Assembly (NCBI RefSeq): GCF_003601925.1 | Contig: NZ_QZWH01000022.1 | Coordinates: 152,631 to 216,630, forward strand | Direction of reading: 5' to 3' | Length of the DNA stretch: 64,000 nt | DNA from: Buttiauxella izardii | GTDB lineage: Bacteria > Pseudomonadota > Gammaproteobacteria > Enterobacterales > Enterobacteriaceae | Shown: piece after piece, positions 56,727 through 64,000 of the stretch | Layout of the letters: the number at the start of each line of letters is the position of its first letter | Numbering within the stretch: the stretch's first letter is position 1 | Notes under the pieces: model-generated | What the model saw: the letters and a program-made list of their open reading frames with translations, nothing else | Databases searched by the model: none | What the model was told of the DNA's origin: nothing | Position numbers and translations under genes: made by a program

Positions 56727-58100
56727 TTATCTCTCGCGTAAGGCTTCCGCTTTCGCGCGAATAATCGGTTTCAACAGGTAACTCAGAATCGATTTCTTAC
56801 CGGTCAGAATATCCACCGAGGCGACCATACCCGGAATAATCAGCATCGGGTGTTCTTTCGGGCCAAGATAGTTCTTATCCGTTCTTAAGCGAGCGACATA
56901 GTAGCTATGGCCTTGTTTATCGGTCACGGTATCAGGGCTAATCTGCACCAGTTCACCATCCAGACCACCGTAAGTGGTGTAATCGTAAGCGGTAAATTTC
57001 ACCATTGCGTGCTGGCCTGGGTGCAAGAAGGCAATATCACGCGGCTGAATTTTCACTTCAATCAGCAGCTTGTCATCAAGCGGAACGATTTCGACCAAAT
57101 CACTCCCCGGCTGAATAACGCCGCCAATGGTGTTAACCAGAATCTGCTGCACAATGCCGCGCACCGGCGAAACCACCATGGTGCGATTCACGCGGTCTTC
57201 AAGCGCTTTGCCCGTAGCCTGAGCTTTGCTCAGATTTGTGCGCGCTTCATTGAGTTGCGACAGGGCATCACTCTGGAAGCGGTTGGTGCTTTCACCAATC
57301 TTATTCTTAATCTCTTTTGCTTCGGACGCCGACTTTGGAATCGACAACGTGACCGAGTCGAGCTGCCCTCTGGTTTCCACTTCGGTGCGGCGTAAACGCA
57401 GGATCTCGACTTTTGAAATCGCACCGGAAGCCAGCAGCGGTTCGGACATTTTAATCTCTTGCTGCAACAAGTTCAGGCTTTGCTTGAATTGAGACTGTTT
57501 AGACTGGAAGTCGCGCAGTTCCTGTTCCTTCTGCACTAACTGTTCCTGAAGCCCGGAGATTTCGTCATTAAACTGGCGGCGGCGGCTGTTAAATAAATCC
57601 ATCTCTCCGCTCGCCACGTCCGGGGCTTTTTTGATGATGTCATCAGAGATAACAAAATCTTTGCCCTGGGCTTCAGCGGTCAGGCGGTCAATCTTGGCCT
57701 GCAAGCCGAGCTTGTCCGCTTCCGTTTCGCCGACGTTCGACGCAAATCGCGTGTCATCGAGGTGCAGTAACGGCGTGCCCGCATCAACGATTTGCCCTTC
57801 GTGAACATACAGCTCAGTGACAATACCGCCTTCGAGGTTCTGTATTTTTTGCAGTCGTGAAGAGGGAATCGCCTTGCCTTCGCCGCGCGTCACTTCGTCG
57901 AGTTGAGCAAAGCCCGCCCAGACGAATGACAGCACCACTAACGCCAGAATTGTCCACAGCGTCAAACGAATAACGCGCGGTGAATCATCAATAAGTGCAT
58001 GACTCACTTCGTTAATATTATCCGTCTGGTTCTCATCACGACCCTGGAAATATTGGCGGGCTTGCTGACGGAAATCTTTAAAAAACTCAGCGAGACGCAT
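56727..58100 (-). CDS. Type I secretion periplasmic adaptor, HlyD/LapC family
   Basis: 457-residue membrane fusion protein. Cytoplasmic N-terminus, one membrane helix at about residues 45-67 (LTLWTILALVVLSFVWAGFA), lipoyl/barrel-sandwich halves around LQKIQNLEGGIVTELYVHEG and VVSPVRGIVQQI, and a long coiled coil (about residues 120-290) rich in Gln/Glu/Lys. It joins the ABC exporter to the TolC-like channel. Last gene of the minus-strand TolC-ABC-HlyD operon; start overlaps the ABC gene by 14 bases. Confidence 0.94.
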   Translation of the reverse strand: MRLAEFFKDFRQQARQYFQGRDENQTDNINEVSHALIDDSPRVIRLTLWTILALVVLSFVWAGFAQLDEVTRGEGKAIPSSRLQKIQNLEGGIVTELYVHEGQIVDAGTPLLHLDDTRFASNVGETEADKLGLQAKIDRLTAEAQGKDFVISDDIIKKAPDVASGEMDLFNSRRRQFNDEISGLQEQLVQKEQELRDFQSKQSQFKQSLNLLQQEIKMSEPLLASGAISKVEILRLRRTEVETRGQLDSVTLSIPKSASEAKEIKNKIGESTNRFQSDALSQLNEARTNLSKAQATGKALEDRVNRTMVVSPVRGIVQQILVNTIGGVIQPGSDLVEIVPLDDKLLIEVKIQPRDIAFLHPGQHAMVKFTAYDYTTYGGLDGELVQISPDTVTDKQGHSYYVARLRTDKNYLGPKEHPMLIIPGMVASVDILTGKKSILSYLLKPIIRAKAEALRER

Positions 58101-60279
58101 TGATTTGACCCTTCTTCAGCGCATCCATAACAATGGCTTTCGGGCCATCAGCAATAATGCGTCCTTTATCGACAATAATCAGGCGATCAACCAACGTCAG
58201 CATCGACGCTCGGTGAGTCACAAGTAACAATGTTTTATCTGCCACGAATGGCACCAGCGCCTGCTTAATTTTATCTTCACTGGTGTTGTCCATGGAGCTG
58301 GTCGGTTCATCCAGCAGCAGAATTGGCGGCTCAAGCAACAACGCACGCGCCAGCGCAACGGCCTGGCGTTGCCCGCCAGAAAGCTGCATCCCACGCTCAC
58401 CCACTTGCAGGTTGTAACCGTCAGGATGGACGCGAGCGAACTCGTTTACGCCCGCGATTTCAGCCGCCCGCAGCATGGTTTCATCGTCGATATAGCGCGC
58501 GCCAAACACCAGGTTATCGCGCAGCGAGCCGTTAAACAGCTGAATATCTTGCGGCACGTAGCCAATGCTATGGCGCAAATCACTCACATCTAGCTGGCGA
58601 GCGTCCACGTCGTCGATCAAAATATTCCCGGCGGTAGGCTGATAAAGATTGATGATTAGCTTGCTGAGTGAGCTTTTGCCCGACCCGCTGCGGCCGATAA
58701 TCCCCACACGTTCGCCTGGATTAATCGTCAGATTGATCTTTTGCAGCGAGGGATTTTTTTGCTCCGGATAGCTGAAATCCACATCGCGGAATTCAATGCT
58801 GCCACGGAAGGTTTCGCGCTTAAGCGGATGTTCATCAGCACGGCGTTCCTGCGGCATCGACATCATTTGTTCGGTATTTTTGATGGTCAGACGCGCCTGA
58901 TGGAAGCGGGCAATCAGCCCCGTAAGCTGGCCCATCGGCATCAGCGCACGACCATTGAGCATGTAGCAGGCAATCAGGCCACCCATACTCAGCTTGCCGT
59001 TAATAATCATATACACGCCGACGATAATCATAATCACGCCAGCCATTTGCTGGAACCAGCCGGTAAGATTGCTGGCAAAACTGGACAGCGTTTTCACGCG
59101 CAGTTCCAGGCGGCTCAAGCTGCCCAGCGTCTGTTCCCACTGATACTGGCGCTCGCTTTGCGCGTTATTCACTTTCACCGCATCCAGGCCGCTGAGGGTT
59201 TCAATCAGCAACGCCTGGCGCTCGCTTGCCAGACTCATGGTTTTGGCAACGGCGGCATTCACCGGTTTTTGCAACGCCCAGCTAATCGCCAGCGCGATAG
59301 GGAAGGTGAGCAATGGGATCCAGGCCAGCGCGCCGCCGATAATCCCGATAACCAGCAACAGCACAAGGGTAAACGGCAGGTCGATAAGCGTGGTGAGCGT
59401 CAGCGACGAGAGGAAATCGCGCAGTGACTGGAACTCATGAATATTTTGCGCAAAGCTGCCCACCCGAGCCGGGCGCGCTTTCATTTCCATGCCGGTGATG
59501 CGCTCAAACAGCGTGGCAGAGATAATCAGGTCGCTCTTTTTCCCGGCGATATCAAGACACACGCCGCGCAGCATTTTTAAAATCAAATCAAACACGAACG
59601 CCAGGCAAATGCCGACCGCCAAAACCCACAGCGTAACCGTGGCCTGGTTGGGCACAACGCGGTCGTACACGTTCATGGTGAACAGTGGCGTGCCGAGGGC
59701 AATCAAGTTAATCAGCAAGCTGGCCAGCACCGCATCCATATACAGGAAGCGCGAGAGTTTCAGCGTGTCTTTAAACCATGATTTGGTACGCGGCAGGAAG
59801 GATTCAGACTGTAAATCAAACTCATGGCGCGGATGGGCGAAAATCACCTGGCCCGCGTATGTTTCCTCAAGCTGTGCGGCATCAAGCGTGATTTCGCCGC
59901 CTTCGCTTTCGCTTGGCATCAGGCGCGCTTTGCCGTCTTCATTCCAGCCCAGTAATACGGCAGCACCGCCATCACGCAGCAGCAGAATCGCCGGCAGTGA
60001 CATCGACGGGATTTTATTGAGCGTGCGTTTAATCACACGCGCTTTTAAACCCGCCCGAGCTGCGGCTCGCGGTAAAATTGCCAGCGTCAGTCGATCGTTT
60101 TCCAGCGGCAACCCGCTGCTTAACGTTGAGCGACTCGCGGACTTTCCATGTATAGAACAAAGCACGAGCAGGCAATCAAGCAAGGGATCGTCATTGCGGC
60201 TGCGAGGATCATGATAATGCGACTCCGCGACGGGAGGAGCCTCTGACATTGTATTCATGTGTTCAACTTGTGAATTCAT
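58087..60279 (-). CDS. Type I secretion ABC exporter with C39-like domain (LapB family)
   Basis: About 730 residues. N-terminal C39-like domain (about 25-160) that lacks a Cys/His peptidase pair, as in exporters of RTX adhesins, so it should bind and not cut substrate. Six-helix membrane domain, then ATPase: Walker A GRSGSGKSSLSK, signature LSGGQRQAVA, Walker B ILLLDEPTSSMD, H-loop VTHRASM. The ATG at 60279 is the most upstream credible start; ATG 60258 and 60249 are possible. Exports the adhesin encoded divergently at 62136. Confidence 0.93.
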   Translation of the reverse strand: MNSQVEHMNTMSEAPPVAESHYHDPRSRNDDPLLDCLLVLCSIHGKSASRSTLSSGLPLENDRLTLAILPRAAARAGLKARVIKRTLNKIPSMSLPAILLLRDGGAAVLLGWNEDGKARLMPSESEGGEITLDAAQLEETYAGQVIFAHPRHEFDLQSESFLPRTKSWFKDTLKLSRFLYMDAVLASLLINLIALGTPLFTMNVYDRVVPNQATVTLWVLAVGICLAFVFDLILKMLRGVCLDIAGKKSDLIISATLFERITGMEMKARPARVGSFAQNIHEFQSLRDFLSSLTLTTLIDLPFTLVLLLVIGIIGGALAWIPLLTFPIALAISWALQKPVNAAVAKTMSLASERQALLIETLSGLDAVKVNNAQSERQYQWEQTLGSLSRLELRVKTLSSFASNLTGWFQQMAGVIMIIVGVYMIINGKLSMGGLIACYMLNGRALMPMGQLTGLIARFHQARLTIKNTEQMMSMPQERRADEHPLKRETFRGSIEFRDVDFSYPEQKNPSLQKINLTINPGERVGIIGRSGSGKSSLSKLIINLYQPTAGNILIDDVDARQLDVSDLRHSIGYVPQDIQLFNGSLRDNLVFGARYIDDETMLRAAEIAGVNEFARVHPDGYNLQVGERGMQLSGGQRQAVALARALLLEPPILLLDEPTSSMDNTSEDKIKQALVPFVADKTLLLVTHRASMLTLVDRLIIVDKGRIIADGPKAIVMDALKKGQINASR

Positions 60280-60310
60280 TGATGAGATTTGTCGGTGAGC
60301 GAAATAATTG

Positions 60311-60375
60311 TTGTCGGATGACGCTACGCTTATCCGGCCTACGAAATAACGGTTATGCGTTTGTAGCGTCATCCA
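60311..60375. repeat. REP element between TolC-like and ABC genes
   Basis: TTGTCGGATGACGCTACGCT then TATCCGGCCTACGAAAT, followed by a partial inverted unit TTTGTAGCGTCATCC. It lies inside the secretion operon, between the outer-membrane gene and the exporter gene. Confidence 0.8.
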
Positions 60376-60392
60376 TCATGGATACCGAATAC

Positions 60393-61736
60393 TTAATTAA
60401 GCTCTGGCAAAGAATTATTGTCTGCCGAATCTATGGGTTGACCTGCGGGTGTGGCATTAATTTTAAGCGCTTTTAATAATTCACCCATCCGCGCACAAAT
60501 TCGGTAAGCACTCGATATTTCCAGATAACGTAATTCCACTAAACGACGCTTAGATGAAAAAACTTCATTTTCACTGTCTAATAAATCCAGCAGAGTACGT
60601 TCACCTAAACTAAATTGATCCTGATAAGCGGTACGGACTTTTACACTGCGGTCGGCATAATCAGCGGCGGCAGGTAATTGGTCGCGGGCATTTTTTAATG
60701 CTGTCCATGCCAGGCCAATTTCCTGGTTCATCTGGCGCAGGGTATTGTTGCGCACATCCTGAGCTTGTTTTTGCAAATAGGCACGGGACTGCATCGCCGC
60801 TTTATCACTGCCGCCCTGGTAAAGGTTGTAATGCATTTTCACCATCGCCTGCCACTCTTCAGAGTGCGCGCGAGTGGTGTCTGAGTCATTGCTTACACTG
60901 CGAGCCAGTTCCACGTCCACGCGTGGATAGAACGTTGATTTTGACGCTTCATATTGCTGGCGAGCGGCTTCAATATCCGCATTGGCAGATTTCAGCAGCG
61001 GGCTGTTGGACTCCATAATGCGTTTCGCGTCGGCCAGCGATTTAGGCAAAATGGCATCAATACTTTCAGGCAGGCTCAGGTTTTCTGGCGGTTGCCCGGT
61101 GACGCTCACAAACGTGGTATTCGCGTCTTCAAGATTGGTTTGTTCGGTTAGCAGATTATTGCGAGCCTGCGCCAGACGCGCTTCCGCCTGCATTAAGTCG
61201 CCAGAACGGCCCACGCCTTGATCGGTACGCAAACGAATCTGGTCATAGATGCGTTCATGGTTTGCCAAATCATCTTCGGCCAGGCGCACATATTCCTGAC
61301 GTTGCAGCACATCAAGATAAGCCTGAACCACTTCGAATGCGGTGTTTTCGCTAACGTTCAGTACGCTAAAAGCCCGGGAATCTACGGTCGCTTTCTGGCG
61401 GTCGACTTCGCTTGAAGTGGCGAAACCATCAAAGACATTCTGATTAAGGTTAATCGTCGCGTCGTTCGGGGAAAGATTCATCCCTTTGTTGGTGCCGCCT
61501 GCGCGTGTCGTTGCATCGTTAATATTTTTTTGCCCGGCTTCGGCATCCAAATTTAACGTAGGCAAATAGCCACCACGCGCGGCACGCAAGTCTTGTTCAG
61601 CTGAATAACGGCTGTTGACCGATGCATTAACTTCAGGGTGGGTGGATAAGGCTTGCTCTACGGTATTCTGTAAGCTTTCCGCGTTAACACAGGGTATTGA
61701 TAAAAAACCAAATATAAAAAGGAAAAACTTCTGCAT
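60393..61736 (-). CDS. TolC-family outer-membrane channel of type I secretion (LapE-like)
   Basis: 447 residues with a Sec signal peptide (QKFFLFIFGFLSIPCVNA, cut near residue 19) and the duplicated TolC helical-barrel repeat; typical motifs are SRYSAEQDLRAARGGYLPTL, LNQNVFDGFATSSEV and YQDQFSLGERTLLDLLDSEN. Dedicated TolC paralogue for the adjacent exporter. First gene of the operon, divergent from the adhesin. Confidence 0.93.
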   Translation of the reverse strand: MQKFFLFIFGFLSIPCVNAESLQNTVEQALSTHPEVNASVNSRYSAEQDLRAARGGYLPTLNLDAEAGQKNINDATTRAGGTNKGMNLSPNDATINLNQNVFDGFATSSEVDRQKATVDSRAFSVLNVSENTAFEVVQAYLDVLQRQEYVRLAEDDLANHERIYDQIRLRTDQGVGRSGDLMQAEARLAQARNNLLTEQTNLEDANTTFVSVTGQPPENLSLPESIDAILPKSLADAKRIMESNSPLLKSANADIEAARQQYEASKSTFYPRVDVELARSVSNDSDTTRAHSEEWQAMVKMHYNLYQGGSDKAAMQSRAYLQKQAQDVRNNTLRQMNQEIGLAWTALKNARDQLPAAADYADRSVKVRTAYQDQFSLGERTLLDLLDSENEVFSSKRRLVELRYLEISSAYRICARMGELLKALKINATPAGQPIDSADNNSLPELN

Positions 61737-62135
61737 TTTTATGAAGCCTTAATGACACGCGTTAACGATATCCCTATATCACGCTTTATATCCATTTATA
61801 TTTTTAACACGAAACATCATATTGATTAACAAGCGAAGAGGGTTTTATCTAATTACATCAAACGCGACTTTCATATGAAGTCTTATTTTATGTTTTGTAA
61901 TGTGATGTTTCACTTTCCGTCATTTTTGATTATATTTAACGCGCAGTCAAGCTTCTGCGAATCACGTTTTAATAACTGTATTTTTTTCTACATTAATAAA
62001 ATAATTCATTTGGGAAATGTCCATTAATGGCTATTTATTTATATCTCCGCAATGTTTGGAAAATGAAAAATTAGTGTTATCAATTTTTTCATTTGTTTTT
62101 TATAAAAATAACGAAGAAATTCAAGAGAGGATTCT
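61737..62135. promoter_or_regulatory. Divergent promoter region of secretion operon and adhesin
   Basis: 399 AT-rich bases between the TolC-like gene and the adhesin. No clear operator was identified. A ribosome binding site AGAGAGG is at 62124-62130 before the adhesin GTG. Confidence 0.55.
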
Positions 62136-64000
62136 GTGAGCAATTTACTGGGTGTAATTAAAGCGATAGTTGGTCAGGTTTATGTCGTTGAAGCAGATGG
62201 CTCGCAGCGTCTTTTGAAAGAGGGTGACCGGATCTACAGTGGCGAAGAAATTGTCACCGGAGCCAGTGGTGCGGTCAGTGTGGCTTTGCCAGATGGCAAA
62301 ACGTTGGATCTCGGGCGCAACAGCCACTGGACAGAACAGGGCTTAAACACCGTCAGTAATACAGAGCACGACACGCAGGATATCGCCTCGGTTCAAAAGG
62401 CCATTGCGGATGGCGCTGACCCGACGCAAGCTTTAGAAGCAACGGCTGCGGGCAACGAACCACCAGTGCATATTGAAGGCGGCGGCGGTGGGCACACCTT
62501 AGTCCAGTTGGATATGACCGGTAAAATTATTGACCCAACTGCCGGTTTTAATACCCTGGGTATAGGAACGCCAGGCTCGGAATTAATCTTACCCGAGAAT
62601 GGTTTAACGAATGGCAGCACTTCCGGTTCCTCCCCCGTTCTCCCTCCTGTTGTTCAGATTGACGATTTCGCCGGTAACGATGGTTTCATTAACAAACAAG
62701 AAATAAACCATACCCCCGTCAGCGGCACCAGTAACCAAAATCACGTCATCCTTGTTTTTACCGATAGCCAAAATAATACAATTACGGTGGACGTTCCTGT
62801 CCACAATGGACAATGGACAATCCAACCCGATTTAAGTGGTTTGGTGGATGGCAATATCACCGTGGTGGCAACGGCAACGGATGTTTCCGGGCGCACAGCA
62901 CACAGCACCGCCGACTCCGCGTTAGACACTCATGGCCCGCAAGACCAAATAACCATTGATAGCGTCACGCCGGACAACGTTATCAACATCAATGAATCCC
63001 ACCAGACAAATACGCTAATCCACGGCAATGTTTCCGGGGATGCCTCCATCGGCGACAAAGTGACGTTAACGGTCAATGGCCAGGAATATACCGGCGAAGT
63101 CATTACGCTGGCCGATGGCAAGCTCGGATACCAGATTAACGTTTCCACTCAGGGCCTGCTGGCGGACCCGAATATTCATGCCACCGTAACCTCTACCGAT
63201 GCGGCAGGAAACACGACTCAGGCATCTGCCGATCATACTGTCGCCATTGATATTCATGCTGAAGCGACCATCACCATCAATCAGATTGCCGGTGATGATG
63301 TGATCAATGCGCAGGAAAGTCAGCAGCCGACAACGGCGGTCAGTGGTTACGTGGGTGGCGATGCGAAACTCAACGATACCGTGACCCTGACGGTCAACGG
63401 CCATGACTTCACCGGCACGGTACAACCGATGCCGAACGGGCATCTGGGTTACAGCATTGATGTCAACACGGCGGACCTGGCGAACGGTCAGCAAGTACAC
63501 GCCAGCATTACCGCCACCGACGGCGCGGGCAACACCGTGGAAGCCACAGCAGACCACACTGTCACGCCGGACTATGCAGCAGAAGCGACCATCACCATCG
63601 ACACGATAGCGGTTGATGATGTAATCAATGCACATGAAAGCCAGCAGCCGACCACCAGTGTAACCGGCACCGTGGGCGGCGATGCGCGGGTGCACGACGT
63701 GGTGACGCTGACCGTTAATGGCCATGAGTTTACCGGCACAGTGCAACCGATGCCGAACGGGCATCTGGGTTACAGCATTGATGTCAACACCGCTGACCTG
63801 GCGAACGGTCAGCAAGTACACGCCAGCATTACCGCCACCGACGGCGCAGGCAATACCGTGGAAGCCACAGCAGACCATACTGTCACGCCGGACTATGCAG
63901 CAGAAGCGACCATCACCATCGACACGATAGCGGTTGATGATGTAATCAATGCACATGAAAGCCAGCAGCCGACCACCAGTGTGACCGGCACCGTGGGCGG
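62136..64000 (+). CDS. Giant LapA-type adhesin, N-terminal part
   Basis: Open from GTG 62136 (AGAGAGG five bases upstream) to the window end with no stop: 621 residues visible. Residues 1 to about 100 match the retention module of LapA-type adhesins (SNLLGVIKAIVGQVYVVEAD, then LKEGDRIYSGEEIVTG). Residues 103-106 are Thr-Ala-Ala-Gly, the di-alanine site cut by the periplasmic protease LapG in Pseudomonas. A Gly-rich linker, one diverged Ig-like domain and then 107-residue Ig-like repeats follow. No N-terminal signal peptide, as expected for type I secretion; the C-terminal RTX signal is beyond the window. Retained in the outer membrane through the TolC-like channel, it should promote biofilm adhesion. 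Confidence 0.93.
   Translation, partial: MSNLLGVIKAIVGQVYVVEADGSQRLLKEGDRIYSGEEIVTGASGAVSVALPDGKTLDLGRNSHWTEQGLNTVSNTEHDTQDIASVQKAIADGADPTQALEATAAGNEPPVHIEGGGGGHTLVQLDMTGKIIDPTAGFNTLGIGTPGSELILPENGLTNGSTSGSSPVLPPVVQIDDFAGNDGFINKQEINHTPVSGTSNQNHVILVFTDSQNNTITVDVPVHNGQWTIQPDLSGLVDGNITVVATATDVSGRTAHSTADSALDTHGPQDQITIDSVTPDNVININESHQTNTLIHGNVSGDASIGDKVTLTVNGQEYTGEVITLADGKLGYQINVSTQGLLADPNIHATVTSTDAAGNTTQASADHTVAIDIHAEATITINQIAGDDVINAQESQQPTTAVSGYVGGDAKLNDTVTLTVNGHDFTGTVQPMPNGHLGYSIDVNTADLANGQQVHASITATDGAGNTVEATADHTVTPDYAAEATITIDTIAVDDVINAHESQQPTTSVTGTVGGDARVHDVVTLTVNGHEFTGTVQPMPNGHLGYSIDVNTADLANGQQVHASITATDGAGNTVEATADHTVTPDYAAEATITIDTIAVDDVINAHESQQPTTSVTGTVG
62940..64000 (+). repeat. 321-base tandem repeats encoding Ig-like domains
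   Basis: Units start at 62940 (diverged), 63261, 63582 and 63903 (cut by the window end), each exactly 321 bases or 107 codons. The first 98 bases of the units at 63582 and 63903 differ at one position; those at 63261 and 63582 are near-identical over their last two thirds. Confidence 0.92.

Noticed and set aside
63066..63956. Minus-strand open frame with internal repeats
   Set aside because: It is the antisense image of the adhesin repeats; the plus frame has the retention module, ribosome binding site and domain pattern.
62940..64000. CRISPR-like regular repeats
   Set aside because: Units are 321 bases, contiguous and in coding frame (107 codons); no spacers.
47461..64000. Second attachment site copying the glyU 3' end
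   Set aside because: No copy of the tRNA 3' end or integrase gene was found by eye within the window; it may lie beyond 64000.

Overview
The window is chromosomal DNA from a member of the Enterobacteriaceae. Most genes match E. coli K-12 proteins in length and motif, and their order follows the K-12 block from mscS back through argO, argP, serA, zapA, pepP, gcvTHP, ygfF, bglA, ygfZ, xerD, recJ, prfB and lysS to ygeR and glyU. ERIC and REP/BIME repeats, a 6S RNA gene between zapA and fau, and the prfB programmed frameshift agree with this. The genus cannot be fixed from the sequence alone. No insertion sequence, prophage or CRISPR array was seen.

Layout. (1) 1-5.6 kb: anaerobic threonine/serine degradation operon tdcBCDE. 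tdcB is cut by the window edge, an ERIC element lies between tdcB and tdcC, and tdcF/tdcG are absent. (2) 5.8-23.9 kb: conserved core covering osmotic protection (mscS), arginine export and its regulator (argO, argP), yggE, rpiA, serA, a YjdF-like membrane protein, fau, 6S RNA, zapA, ygfB, pepP, ubiH, ubiI, the glycine cleavage operon gcvTHP and ygfF. (3) 23.9-31.8 kb: an accessory block between ygfF and bglA. It holds a periplasmic Met-rich MXKDX peptide, a Tat-exported molybdenum oxidoreductase, a b-type cytochrome and a divergent two-component system, then a sugar locus (GPH transporter, GH5-like glycosidase, LacI-type repressor). (4) 31.8-44.7 kb: bglA with an RpiR-type regulator, then core genes yqfA, ygfZ, sdhE, ygfX, fldB, xerD, dsbC, recJ, prfB, lysS and the ygeR/actS-like lipoprotein gene. 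(5) 44.9-47.3 kb: a PepT-like peptidase translationally coupled to an MFS carrier, followed by tRNA-Gly(CCC). (6) 47.5-64 kb: an AT-rich accessory region with three cyclic-di-GMP enzymes, a ToxR-like/FidL-like membrane regulator pair, an IprA-like regulator, a complete type I secretion system, and the start of a giant LapA-type adhesin that runs off the window.

Two accessory systems stand out. The MXKDX/molybdoenzyme/cytochrome b cluster looks like a periplasmic system for scavenging reactive chlorine or repairing methionine oxidation, comparable with the MrpX-YedY1 system of Azospira but apparently wired to a two-component system. The 47.5-64 kb region pairs a LapA-type adhesin, carrying an N-terminal retention module and a TAAG site, with its own TolC/ABC/HlyD exporter and a neighbourhood of c-di-GMP synthesis and breakdown enzymes, one of which fuses a PTS EIIC-like membrane domain to an EAL domain. 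No LapD or LapG homologue is visible inside the window.
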